Source: Eudorina sp. 2006-703-Eu-15
Taxonomy: Eukaryota > Chlorophyta > Chlorophyceae > Chlamydomonadales > Volvocaceae
Direction of reading: 5' to 3'
DNA length: 64,000 nt
Assembly (NCBI GenBank): GCA_003117195.1
Contig: BDSI01000005.1
Location: 1,224,857 to 1,288,856 of the forward strand
Shown here: positions 1-12,100 of the stretch, one piece after another
Numbering within the stretch: position 1 is the first letter of the stretch
How the letters are laid out: the number at the start of each line of letters is the position of its first letter
The notes under the pieces: generated by a model
Databases searched by the model: none
What the model saw: only the letters and a program-made list of their open reading frames with translations
What the model was told of the DNA's origin: nothing
Program-made: the position numbers and the translations under genes

Positions 1-1012
1 ACAACGGATCGCATTCGTTGGAATCGGCCGGGTCCCGTCCGGTCCGGTCCCTGTCGAGGGAGGATGTACGGCAGTCGCGCTTGCGCCCCGACCGCTGACG
101 TGGACGCCGCAGCCCCCTAGGCGTCCAGCGCGCGCGCGCGGGGGGCGGCTACAGTGTGCGAGGCGACCGCCTCCCATACGAATTGTTTAGGGGCGATTAA
201 CCGAACATGAAGGGGGCTTCCTTTTCGCCCGGCGGCCTGAGTCATTGGGTCTGATCCTGTACCTGGCCAGACCCTGTACCGGAGCGGTACAGCGTCTGGC
301 AGCTCGCATCGTGTTGGTCTCCTGGTCCGGCTCCGGCCGATGAATTTATTCCTCGTCGCTTCGGTGCGTGCACATCTGATGGTGGGCTTATTACAATTTA
401 CAGTGCCGGGTATGATGTTGCTCGCCGGTAAGGTAGGGTACAATGGGCTGCGCCGCGTACGGGCATGATGCCCGTATGCGTTGCAGTGGGCTAGTGTGTC
501 AAGGAGGACTGCGCCGGGAGAGAAAAGGACGTCTGTGCAAGCGCGTATACGTGTGTGTGTGTGTATGTCCTTCGTCCGTCATAGATTGCGCTGCGCACTC
601 GCGCGGACGCCGTACGTGTACGATAGTACGATTCGTAGACATGCCGTACAATACGGTTGTGATTGGTGGGGGCATCTTATCCATATCCGCGTTAGGGACG
701 CGGTGCAGTAGGCACCGGGTGTCCTCTTGTCGTTTTTGTTCGGGATTTTGCAGGGCGCACTGCACTGCAGTCCCATCTGTCGTACGTGGGCCATGCCGTA
801 CATGGACCAGACGCGTCTCCTCGCCATGCGCGGGGCGGGCTGCTGTGGGCTCTCCTCGGCAGGACCTCATGCGCTGCCTTGACCGCCGAAGCACTCTCCC
901 CCGTATTCGGGGGAGAGGGGCGTAAGGGGCCTCTGTCCCCGCGCTCTCAAACAAGGACGCGCGCCCGATCCCTGAGAATCGGTGACAGCTGTGCCCCCTC
1001 AAGGGATTGGGC

Positions 1013-1013
<1 letters not shown>

Positions 1014-1051
<38 letters not shown>
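1014..1051. repeat. (GT)n microsatellite
   Basis: Uninterrupted GT dinucleotide run of about 19 units. Confidence 0.97.
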
Positions 1052-1053
<2 letters not shown>

Positions 1054-1520
1054 AATGATAGGCCCGCGCAGAACCGCCAAAGCATTTGTGTGTTTACACG
1101 AGAGCTCCCAGTTGTGTATGGGTGTGCGTGTATGGGGGTGTGAGTTGTTGGGGCCGTGAAGATCTCTGGGGCGTATGGCTCCGTACGGATGATGGCGAAG
1201 GCAGCCGCTGCTGCGGCCTCCTGGAGTCTTTCCAGTGCGTGCGAGGCGCGTTGATCGGTTCGGGAGCTAAGGCGCCCCTTGGCTGCCGGCGTGTTTGCAT
1301 GGATGTGCACGTGCACGTCCATCGTACGAATTTTAGTGAGGGGTCGGTGAAATCGGAGGTGGCCTTGACACCTGCGGCCCCAAGGCGTCGATAGCGCTAT
1401 ATCTATAGTACGACAATAACGCACAGTGAAGCCGTCAGGACGAGCACTGGGCGGAAGGGCTCTGCTCGCCGGGCCCCCTCCCCCAGGTGTGTTTAGATAA
1501 GAGACCCGTCCGACCCCCGG

Positions 1521-1521
<1 letters not shown>

Positions 1522-1582
<61 letters not shown>
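1522..1582. repeat. (GT)n microsatellite
   Basis: Uninterrupted GT dinucleotide run of about 30 units, the longest simple repeat in the window. It produces spurious Thr-His frames on the minus strand. Confidence 0.97.
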
Positions 1583-1585
<3 letters not shown>

Positions 1586-2057
1586 TGGCACACGGCGCGT
1601 CCTCGACTCCCCATTTGAGCCTCAACATAGAAATAGGGGCCTGCTGGGCAGATGAGATAAAGGCCCGTTCGAGGTGGTGCTGATTGATGAGTGAGGGAGT
1701 GCAGGTGCGGTGCCGGTTAACGCGAACAGCAGCCCCAGAACCAACGAGGGCGTGGGAACCAACGCGCCGTACACCCTTGGACGCCTGTGTATGTGACTGG
1801 GGTCGGGCACGGCACCGGATGTCCGAATGTGCTCACACGGAATATGACAGACGGCCTCTTTTTTCTTGACAATTTTCTCAATAAAATCACTTCTTTTTGG
1901 CCCCCTCCTCGCTCCTTCCTGGAGGGCGGGACAGACGTGGAGGGGCATTTGGGGGTTGCCCGGAGCGCGGCTGAAGAGGCTGCGGGTTCGGGGGGGCATG
2001 TCGGCTGCAGTCGGATGCGGAAGGCGAACCCGCAAGGAGCAGACGAAGGCGAGCGAG

Positions 2058-2148
2058 GTGGCGGCTGTGATGGAGGTGGAGGAGGAGGTGGCGGCTGTGA
2101 TGGAGGTGGAGGAGGAGGTGGAGGAGGAGGAGGAGGAGGAGGAGGACG
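2058..2148. repeat. 30-bp direct duplication grading into (GGA)n
   Basis: A 30-bp unit beginning GTGGCGGCTGTGATGG occurs twice head to tail (2058-2087 and 2088-2117). It runs into a GGA trinucleotide tract. Strong purine/pyrimidine strand asymmetry. Confidence 0.9.
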
Positions 2149-3671
2149 AGACCTTTTGGGCGGGCGCGTGTGCACGGTCGGGCAGAGGCCGTGTTCCTAC
2201 TTCCTAATCCCTGCAATAATCACAGCGACGCGCCCGCGGACCTGATTTACTAAGACGTTTGCCCGATGGCATTAAGTTGGGTCTTTGGGTGGTATGTAGA
2301 TTCAAAAATTAGGGTGGCGAGTGATCCTTACCTGGCGGGCTGGTGGATGGGGGCGCCGCTGTGTCTTTCGGATGCCGTACCGTCGCCGTGTGTGACTGAG
2401 GGTGTGTGGCGAGAAGCCCGCCCGACACTCACATACGGTATACATACACCCGTGTGTGGGCACAAACACATCCGTGTGTTATTCGGCGACTGGGTCAGGA
2501 GCGCGTGACATGCAAGCCCGGCATAGCTAAGCCCGGCAATGCTCGTATGCCACACAGCTGCTCCTGGATCAGCCCATTACACACCCATGCATCGTTACAC
2601 ATCTCGCAGCCGGGTCTGATGCACACCGGGGCAGCTACCCTACCTTGCCCATCGGGGAGACCACCGACCGTGTATGTGTGTGTGGGGGTGGAGTTTGATA
2701 ATGTTGGGCTTCCGTACTTGATACACCATAATATGTATGTATTTATGTTGCTCCACCGACACCGCTGGAGAGATATGATGTGGCAACAACCAGCTAACCG
2801 CCGATACGGCAGGCGACCCGATGCTGGGGGGCCGCCGCGACCCGACCATCCGACGAGTTCGCCGCTTCGCCCCTATCACGTATCACGGCACCCAAGGGGC
2901 GCATCCAGATAGGGGCGCCAGACCTTGGCCGCGCTGTTGTTGGGGTACAGCGCTGCCATGTCGGTGTGTATGTGTGTGGGTGTCGGGGGTGGGGGCGGGT
3001 GGAGACGCACACGAGCGATAGGAAGGATGCCAGGGGGTGGTGTCAGGGAATGTCAAGAGGGCGCAAATGACAGCAGTTCACGGCGTCACGCACTCTACCA
3101 TTGGGAGCCACCGGGGGAAGCTACACCCGAGATCGGGCGTCCAGGTGTGTTGGGACGGGACGCTGCAGGCGGTGCCGTACCTTGCGGATTGAATACGGCG
3201 GTATGGATGGTCGTCTGCTCGTCTCCCCAGGGCGTCAGGCGCTCCCCTAGCCGGGTAGCAGCTGCAGCTGCCGTTAGCGGAGTACAGTAATAAGTAGTAA
3301 GAATACGGTGGGCTCAGTCTGCATACAGGTAACGACACCCCTTGACGGATTGCCGTCTTCCGTCGTGTTGTCTACTGGAAGGCTCTGATTACTGAGTTAT
3401 ATAACGGCGGGAGGTCGGCGTCGGCAGATCTTACTTCAAGGTTTCGACGACCGCGAGGGGGCAATCGCGGCTTCGCAAATATCCGCTGCAACAGGTAGTT
3501 CATATATAAATAACGTTATAATACTTTGGTAACGAGCAACGGTAACCAGTAGTCGCAGTGTATAGAGATAAACCAAGCCTGACTGGCCGTACAAGGAGTT
3601 CATGCATCGCACGCCCCACGAGGCCGGTCTATCAAGTCACATCGATACATTGGATTGATCTCCTCTTACAG

Positions 3672-4166
3672 GTTCTACTGGCTGTTGACTGTGCATGCTG
3701 TGACTCACCACGCGCGTTATCTGACATTTTGACAGCAACGATTGTGTACCTGATTGAAAAATGTTTTAGCATGAGCGCCAAGGGAATCCTCAGACAGCTT
3801 GGGTAAGTAGGGTGTAAGTTCATGGACGTGTTACAGAAGTAAGACTTAGTAATACTTTTTACTTTCTTCAGGCGCACGGTACTAGATGAAGTGCTTGCGA
3901 AGTTTGAGGCGCTGCCTCAGGGAATTGGCAAACGTCGCGAGAACGAGACGTGGGCTGCTTACTTCCAGCGATTGCAGAAAGCTCGCACCATAAAATGGTT
4001 CAGGGATCACGGATTGAAAATGAGAAATTTAGAAGTTATCATCCGTGCCGCAGCCCCTTTGGACCAGGGCATGGGTGCGCAGGCGACGCACGCGGGCACG
4101 AGCAGGCAAGTCCTTGCGGCATCAAGTCGGGGCCCACTGCAGCCAGAGGTGACACACGGAGCATAA
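3672..4166 (+). CDS. Small spliced reading frame of unknown function (5' end uncertain)
   Basis: Two segments join in frame: 3672-3802 and 3872-4166, separated by a 69-bp intron with a GTAAGT donor and a TTCTTCAG acceptor that splits a Gly codon. The segment before 3672 also ends in TTACAG, so 3672 is probably an internal exon start; the true start codon is not identified. The 141-residue product has a hydrophobic/Leu-rich start and then a charged, helix-like middle (motifs ENETWAAYFQRL and KARTIKWFRDHGLK). It ends at TAA 4164-4166. Base composition is less GC-rich than the neighbouring kinase genes. I do not recognise a family. It could be a remnant of a mobile element. A proline/glutamine-rich open stretch follows at 4302-4811 but cannot be tied to it. 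Confidence 0.35.
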
Positions 4167-5811
4167 CTGTATTGGCGGGGGAGGTGTCGCGTCGGCAAAG
4201 GATGGGGCTACCACCTTGGGCGGCGTAGCCCACGTCCAAGTACGTTTGAATCGCCCACCGCGCCCTCGCCCGACTGACTCGCGGCCCCTGAGCCCACGGT
4301 CATGCCGACTACCTGCCGTCGTGCGTGCACGCCCTCCCCGCCCCTCTCCGCCCTCAGCTCCACCCAAGGCTCGCCACCACCGTCACCGCAGCAGCAACTA
4401 CACCAGCCGCTGAAGCCACGGCCGCCGCAGCAACACGGACAGCAGCAGCCGCAGTCGCGACGGCAGCAGCCGCAGTCCTCAGAAAAGGCGTCTTCCACGC
4501 TGGCACCCCCCGCGTCTGCATCAGCGCCGACAACCTCTCCATCATCAGCAGCACCACCACCACCACCACCAGCACCACCAGCACCGACAACCACACCGAC
4601 ATCAGCGGCCGGGCAGCCGCGCCCGCGAGAGATCTCCCGCGCCGGCGGCCGGGAGCCGCCGTGGCGGACACCCCAGGACCGGCGCGGCAGCGCCGACAAC
4701 AGCGGTGCGGACAGGGGCGACAGCGGCAGCGGCGGCAGTACACACTCGACTCCAAAGGCTGCCCGGCGATCGACCTCACCGGTACCGCCGCCGTCTGAAC
4801 CGACGCAATGAGGCACGAAAGAGAGAGGGAGAGAAAGAGGAAGACCGCTGTTGAGAGGATTGCGGCAGGGCTGCCCGCCTGCTGGAGGAGGGCTATGGTG
4901 CGCGGCCTCCTGCTGATCGATTGCCCGCCCGCTCGTCACTTTGCCGCTGAATGAAGCTCTCCGGGGTCCCTGCTGCCGGGTGCCCCGCCTCTCTCCCTTC
5001 CCCGATGCACGAGCGACCGCAGCTTCGTTTTATTACGTAACCTCCCGGCAAGGACCGCGGCTCAACATGGCGTCAACCGACCACTGCTGACACGGGAGCT
5101 CCTACCCGGAGGGGCGCCGCAACCTGCTAGTGCGCGGGTCAGCTGAGATTGCCGTACAGATCTACGCGCACGGCATCATACGACCCAGCCGGTACGGCAC
5201 CGCTGCGGGAGATGGGGAGGAAGGGCGCCGCCGCCGCGAAGGTGGAAGTGGGGGGGTCTAGGGTCTGGGCGCGGTTCACAAGCGGATGCAAGCGGCGGAT
5301 CGGCGGCTGCTGGCCCGGGGACGGGACACTCCAATAACTTCATTGGAGCGTCCTTGGGGTAGTCAGGCGGTCGCAGTGCTGCGTTGTAGCAGGAGCCTGG
5401 CTGGGTACTGCGGCGGGTGAAGTCGGGTGAAGTCAGCGGCGTGCCGTTTCAGGAAGTCGTTGCGCACCGCCCGGGGGGGCGGCGTTACCTGCGAGGCGAG
5501 CGCTGCTGCTGTCGAGAAGGCAGCCCGTCTATAACCAATTCCTGGGGGCTTGGGCCTTTCTGCATGAATGTGAAAAATGTTCGGTTTCGGAGCAGCATTT
5601 CGACGAGGAATGTGTTGCGTACGGGCGATGCAGCCCGCGAACCCCCTTGGAACATCGTGGTGAGGAAATGGAGGGTTGGCAGAACCGCGCCGATCGGAAT
5701 ACGGTAGTTGTGCTGTTTTGTGTTAGGGTTGCGCGCAATCCTATGCCGAGGTCTCTACCACTGCTGCCGCGTGCTTCAGACCCGTGTCCACCCCTGCCAG
5801 ATAGGGTCAGA
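4167..5811. other. No supported gene; low-complexity region
   Basis: 4300-4800 is a CAG/CCG-rich stretch open in several frames on both strands (Pro/Gln/Ala or Val/Cys/Gly strings). That is the signature of composition rather than of a gene. The remainder to 5811 shows no domain and no splice chain. Confidence 0.5.
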
Positions 5812-6600
5812 TGTGGAGTTGATGGATTGAGATTCGCATGCTGGATTGATTGGTGGCGATTATTATTATTAGGATGTTACAGCGGACCCCGCGGGTCATC
5901 GGCGACAGCCCCGGCGACAGCCGAGGCTTCCTCACCATACACTGCCTAAATGAACTAACGCCACCATGGCGCTCCGGACAGGCTCCCCAAGTGCACCGAA
6001 ACACGCCCCGGGCCCACACTACCAGGGAACCACCCCGTTCCTGAGAACCAACCATGGCAAGGGATAAAGCCCGCTCAGGGGGAGTTAGCCACCAGGGCGC
6101 CCCTATTAGCGAACCACCACCCCCGCCAAGGCGGGGTCACTTCTCCAGCGGTGGCCCGTAGTCTTGGAGGGCCACGGGGGCTCGCGAGTCACCATCAGGG
6201 GCCTGCCCGTACGGTCCCACCGGGCCGAAAAAACCGCCCACACCTAGCGATAGCGCCACTGGGCGTCAGTGCCATGTCCACCCGCGGTCTATTACGACAG
6301 AATACCTACAGTGCTTAAGAATCCTGGCCTGACGGAACCGGGCCTCGGCACACAAGACGACCGTCCTGCACTTTCAGGATGGGGTGTGTAGCCCCCGATC
6401 GCTGAACCCTCTGTCTCTAGCTCTCTTCGGATGTGCGGGTAAATGGACGAGGTGGGAATCTGAGTTGGCAGGATCAACCGCGTTGGGCCCACGGTTCGTA
6501 TGGCGTAGGTTCGGTGTGATGACGGTTGAAGGTGTCCGACATAAACCTTTAGACAGGGCCGGGAAGCCTATCCACACTGTAACGGTACGGTACGGTACGG
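5812..6600 (+). mobile_element. SINE copy C, 5'-truncated and split by a nested retroelement
   Basis: 5812-5860 and 6396-6600 together match the SINE copies at 23158-23528 and 55715-56082, in the same order and orientation. The tRNA-like head is missing. The right part ends with ACTGTAACGGTA followed by an ACGGT-type tail. Compared with the other two copies it lacks about 25 bp in the distal part. Between the two halves sits a different element (5861-6395), so this SINE is the older insertion. Confidence 0.85.
5861..6395 (-). mobile_element. LINE-type 3' end fragment nested in the SINE
   Basis: Read on the minus strand, the element ends with CCGCGGGGTCCGCTGTAAC, then a short spacer and a TAA/ATT trinucleotide tail next to the SINE breakpoint. 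The 4-bp sequence CGAT flanks both sides, which suits a target-site duplication. About 145 bp at its 3' end (5870-6015) match 57295-57441 in opposite orientation. No protein-coding part was recognised, so it is a 5'-truncated or non-autonomous copy. Confidence 0.75.
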
Positions 6601-8075
6601 ATTACTCGATGCAGAGGCTCAGATTGGGCCGTCCAAGTTCCAACGGTGCAAAGCTCCGCGTATGTACCACGTACGGACCCATCTTCCCACGCAAATAAAA
6701 TAATGCGCCGTACGAAGGATGAGATTTCAGACAGCCGTGCCTGGCCTCCACACAGCCAACTGAAGAGCTCACCCCCGTTCAATTGTCGCCATAATATAAA
6801 AAATTTGTGCTCAATACACCATGTAACGAACTAACAGTGCAGCTAAGAATACTCAAATCAGCGGAGTCGGGCCCTGCCGCCGGGGCTGTGGCATCACCTA
6901 AGAAGGCAAGAGGCTCAGTCTCCAGTGCGCACAGCTGTCATGGGGCGGCCGCTGCAGTAGCGCCGTTAACGCCAATACCTTGCCCTTCAACTGTCGTACT
7001 CCTTGGTCATGCGAGTCGTTGCGACCTCCTCCTGGCGCACCGTACAAACCATCATCGCGCGCCCAGGGGGAACATACCCACGTACTCACTCACACAAAGA
7101 CCGATATGCATGGAAAGAAAGGTGCATACAGCAGCCGTACAGCAGCCGTACAGCAGATGTGCAGCAGCTGTCCGCGGATACGTGTCACAGGCATCCTCAG
7201 CATCCACACCCACGAAGGACTGCGCCCCCTTCCACAGCCACCTCATGGGAATGCCGCGCAGTCACATACCATACCACACGTGTATGTGCCACCAGCAACC
7301 GACATACCATCGAGTATCAAAGCGCCAGGCTTGTCCCTAGCCCCCCTGGAGCCCGCACCATCCACTCAGTCAACCCGCGGGGAATGGGGACAAGGCGGTG
7401 GAAGGTGCTATGCCAGGGATTGCTGTCGGGCCAGATGTTCCAATCGGTCCAATAATCAACAAGCGCGGACGGCACCGCACAGGACGACTGACCCGCCCCG
7501 CATCAGGCTCGACAAGATATGTTACGAACACACACGCACACACGCTTGTCGAGCTGGACTGACTCCTCCATTCTCACGGCTCAGCCTCTATACGAAAACA
7601 AAGGCGCAAGCGCGCGCACGCACACACGTTTATTCGCGGCTCAGCTTTTCTCCTTGCTAACACACGTTTATTGTATTGTTTAGATGTCGCCGACGCCTGT
7701 CGGCATCGCCGGCGCCGACTACATGCGTTCTGCCCCCGGGGGCGTCTGAGAACCGATCAGTGCGTCGCGCGCATCGCACGCACTCAACTGCATGGCCCGC
7801 GGGGTGTGTCTTGAACGGTGCCCCGCCCGGGCACCGGGCTCCCACGATGTCAACCCCGCCAAGCCTCAGCGAGCCTGCCGGCCCGCCCCGGTCGACGCAG
7901 CTCTGCCGCCGGCTTACCAGTCGCCCGCAGCCTTAATATTTATGTTGCCTCGGGGTCAACTCAGGGTTCCCTAAGGGATGGCATCGACCCGAGTGCGTGT
8001 GGCATGCGGGGGGCATTTCCCACATGGGCGCAGCTGTGCCCCTTAGCATGAACATGCACTCCTGCCTTGCCACCA

Positions 8076-8106
<31 letters not shown>

Positions 8107-9195
8107 AACACACACACGCCGCGCATAGTGCACGGAGCTCGCATCACACGCGGTCCCGCTAATCCTCCGAGCCGACATGTTCCAGACAGAATCATGCGTA
8201 CCCAGTCCAATTAAGTGGGCATTCATCAGCGTCATTCGAATGCGTCAGGAAAATATGGTGCTAGATGGGAACCAGTACGGCAATACGGCGACCGAGCCTT
8301 TGATGTGGATCAGCAAGCAAGAGGGGCCTTGCGGCCCTAAGTAGGCAGTGCCATCCCAAGCATCCCAAATACCCAACAAGCGCCGTATCACTGCAGTTGA
8401 GTGGGAGGCGCTGAGTGGGTTGCGCTGACCGCCAATGCATGGTCCAGTCCACAACATACACGGTGCCTACACGCGAGGCCCCCGCCCGCAACGAAGGTAC
8501 GTGCACCGCTCAACCGGTACCATGCGGGTGGGGCCAGGGACAGGCACGACCCGCGCCGGCCTCGGCTCGGTCTTGTCAATAACGGCTCTGCCTTGACACA
8601 CACGAGCGCGACAGTTCAATTTTCGATGCGAAACATGCCGCGCCAGTGCTCGTCCTGTAACCGAAGAAGATAGTAGTCCTGCAACACATAACGTTCAAAA
8701 TCCAGCTGCCGACGGGGAAGGACCTCCGGGGGGGCCGCGGAGGGAAGGGTGCACTCACCGTCCCACTCTCGTCTCATCTTTCGGCGACGTTACGCACAGG
8801 TCTCACAGTACTTGGTCTGGACTCCAGACCCAGCACGAATAGAAACCATCCACCATCCGGTTTTTGTTCACCTGGCAGCAAGCCGGGCACAGTCTTGCTA
8901 TCATCAGCCGGGGCTGCAGCCCGGCGGGATGAGTATCACCATCGACGCACACAAAGAAACACGCAGGTGCCTCTCGTCGTGCTGCTGCCCACCTGCCCCT
9001 TGGCGCACCCCGTGAGCGCACGTGCGGGTATTGATCCCCGGGCGCTTAGCGGCTTTGCTTCATCGGCTGACTGACTGCTGACTGGACTGAAAAACACAGG
9101 GGTCCGCAAAGATGTGCCTTGCGGACCCCTCAAGACTGCTGCTGGCGCGCGGACTCCCACCCTCCCGTGCCGCCCGACAGGGCGATGGTGGCCGT
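6601..9195. other. Intergenic region downstream of the receptor-like kinase
   Basis: It contains short CAG/GTACAG repeats near 7128-7165 and a CA microsatellite, but no reading frame with a domain. The part just below 9196 should hold the 3' UTR of the kinase gene. No TGTAA signal (TTACA on the plus strand) was found close to its stop. Confidence 0.5.
8075..8117. repeat. (CA)n microsatellite with AA interruptions
   Basis: CA dinucleotide run with two AACA interruptions. Confidence 0.95.
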
Positions 9196-12100
9196 TCAGG
9201 CTGTCTTCTTGAAAGAAGGAACAGCGGCAGCGGCAGCCTCCAAATCCTCTTGGAGCTTCAGAAGCATCTTGTGCACCTCGGCAGCGGCTGGCCGGCGGCA
9301 GGGCTCGCCGTCCCAGCACTCGGCCAGCAGCAGCCGCAGCGCCGCCGGGCACCGAGTGCGGGGCAGGTCGTACAGCGGCGGCCGCTGGCCAAGTACGGCA
9401 ATCTTGTACGCCATCATGACGACTGGTTGGTCCTGCGGGTGGGAAGCGGATTCATCTCTGGTGAGCACACAAACTCGCACACGCAACGACCAACCGACCA
9501 ACCCCTGCCGTATCACTGTCGTGATTCCGTGTCACCTACCGTACGGTATCTAGTCCTTGCAGTGACAGTTAGAGAAAAACTTCAAGCATTCCACAGAATG
9601 CTTCATGTCGGATAAGCCTACAGGACTTCACCAGGAGAGATGACAGGAGACGTGGTGCGCGCGAGCCGGACGAGCGCCAGCACCCTTTCCCCTCCCCGGC
9701 CCCCCAAGGAAGCATGTCGTTACCATGGGTGGAGTCAGGGCGGGCGAGCGCCCTGGGATGGGGACCCGACGCAACGCCGCACACGCCGCGATCAATGACA
9801 AACCCCTGACAACGCCAACTGTCGCCTCCAGGTAACAACTTCTGGGCAGCGCACTGAGGGGAGACGCCCTTCCTACCAACCGGCCAACCGACCGAGTCTC
9901 GGTGGCCAGGCCGAGTCCTTCCCAAACACACGCGCGCAAAGGATTTGAAGACGCCTGGGCGCCTGGCCCACACGCGTACCTTCCAGGGGTGCTTGCCGGT
10001 AAGCATCACCCAGATGAGCATACCCAGCGAGAAGATGTCCTGAACTTGCAAAAAAGAAGGGGACGGTCAACATGATACACGAGGCACAGGCGAACGAACG
10101 CAGAGTACGGCACAATACGGCGCACGTGACCGGAAGCCAAGACCGAACTCGGTTTGAGTTGCGCTGGCGACATGGGGTTGGGCAGCGCCGACCGACCTGC
10201 CGACTGGCAGACCCAGGCTGGGGCGACGGCCGCAGGCGCACGGCCGGCAAGGGGCCTGCGAACCCACACGCTGTCCCCCGAAATAACTAGCATCGCAGGT
10301 ATGGTACGACAACGACAACCCGTACATACAACCGCAAGGCACGCGGGCTCAGCAGCTGTGCCCCCTGCGCTGTCACGCGCTCCTGCCCTGCCTGCCTACG
10401 CGCACTCAACACACCGCACCGCGTGGTGGGTGATCTTGGAGTTGCTCAGGTCGTAGCACTCTGCATGGGTACGGGAGGGTACGGGAGGGTACGGGTCAGG
10501 GTTAGGCACACAGGGCCGAGAGAGGGGGCACACGGCGTGCTGCAACACAGTCTGATCCTGCAGGTTGCGGGGTTTTCGGGGGCTGCGGGGGTCTGCGCGT
10601 GCTGCAGGCACCCACAGGTGGCGTGGACGCAGCGGGCAGGGGAGTAAGCCTTAACGCAGCAGGGGCGCACAGTTAGGGCGTTGTGGGACACGACGACACC
10701 AAAGTGACGGAATCGGAAGGAGTGCGGCCCACGCCAGTGATGAATCGGGTCCGCTTATCAATGGGTAGGCGGGAACGGCATGCATAAGCACCATGCGTAA
10801 GGGCTCCGCAGCACACCCGCATGGCCCCCAAAATTCGTCCTGCGAGTTGCGCGTTCAAGCATCCACCGCTGTAGGCGTCGTACCTGGCGCCATGTAGCCG
10901 TGCTGCACTCCGAATGCAATCATCATCATCAGCAGCAGCAGCAGCGGCGGACGGCAAGGAAGCACAACGGCGGTCGCAGGATGGGAATCAATGAAGGCGC
11001 GGAGCACCGGCGGAAGGCATCGGCTTTGGGTGAAGAAAAGGTAGCGGCGCACCGCCAACACAGCACCCGCGAGTATGCGCACACCCGCCAGTCCGCCAGC
11101 CAGCCCGCCGCGGGACTGATTCACTGGGCGATCTATGGCACCGGCAGGAGCGGCGCGCTGGGGTGACGCAGGCTGGCAGGCCCACAGGCACAACACCGCC
11201 GCACGGCAAACCCCGTGGCTGGAAACAACCCATTCAAGACCCTCCCCCCTGGAGGACTCCCAACCCCAGTCGCATCTCGGTTTCACGACGTGCACACCCG
11301 CGCTGCGCGTCGGGGGTGTCGCACCTGGACGGACGGACAGACGGACAGACAGACATCCGTACACACACGAACATACATGCACACACATACATACACACGA
11401 ACATACATACACACATACACAAGCACGAATCATAGGTTAACTGCTGGTCATCGTCAGCACCATACCCCGCGCAGCGACCAAGGCATCGCCACCCACCGTT
11501 CCCGCCTCGGGCGTTTCTGTCGGTATGGCCGTGTTGCGGAGCCGCGACAGCCCGAAATCCTGCAAATGAACCACGCACGGGCGGCGCGGGTCGGGTCAGA
11601 GACAGGTACCCCAGCAGCGACCGTTGCGGACCCCGCACCGATGCCCACGGGCACCAAAGCATTGCACACCCCCCCCCGTGACAGCACCACAGCAAACGCA
11701 ACCTCGCATACCACAGCCCGTCCAATTGCGCATCCAGGAGGGAACCCAGCGACATGCCCTCACCAGAGGTGTCGCAAACCCCCCAGCGCATACCGCCCCC
11801 CCTGCATCAGGCCCCGTGTTGCTTGTAGGCGGACGGCTGCGGTGCCTGAGCGCCATATCCGAGTGCAACCCTACCCCAGCTTTGACACCCGCACGCTGCT
11901 TTCCAGGGCCTCAGGCCCCTCGACTGCAGCTGTCGGTTGTCTCGCTGCGTTCGCGGTATCCCTACACTGGCAGAGCTCTCATGGGCGCCCGATGACCGAC
12001 CCCTTGGCTAACCCCCTTGGCTAACCCCCCTTGGCTAACCCCCCTTGGCTAACCCCCCTTGGCTGACCCCCCTAGAGCCAAACCCTATGAACTATCCCCC

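Larger units (their letters stand above)
1..3550. other. Gene-poor region with simple repeats
   Basis: No reading frame here shows a recognisable domain or a consistent exon chain. Long frames exist only because of TG/CA and GGA repeats, which give His-Thr, Val-Cys or Glu/Gly strings. Short TG tracts recur, for example near 551-565 and 2670-2690. A short foldback motif shared with introns of neighbouring genes lies near 1488-1520. I see no supported gene. Confidence 0.6.

Noticed and set aside
499..1628. Frames with long Thr-His runs
   Set aside because: Translated TG/CA microsatellites.
4208..4939. 243-codon minus-strand frame and overlapping Pro/Gln frames on the plus strand
   Set aside because: All arise from a CAG/CCG-rich tract open in several frames. 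No conserved motif was seen.
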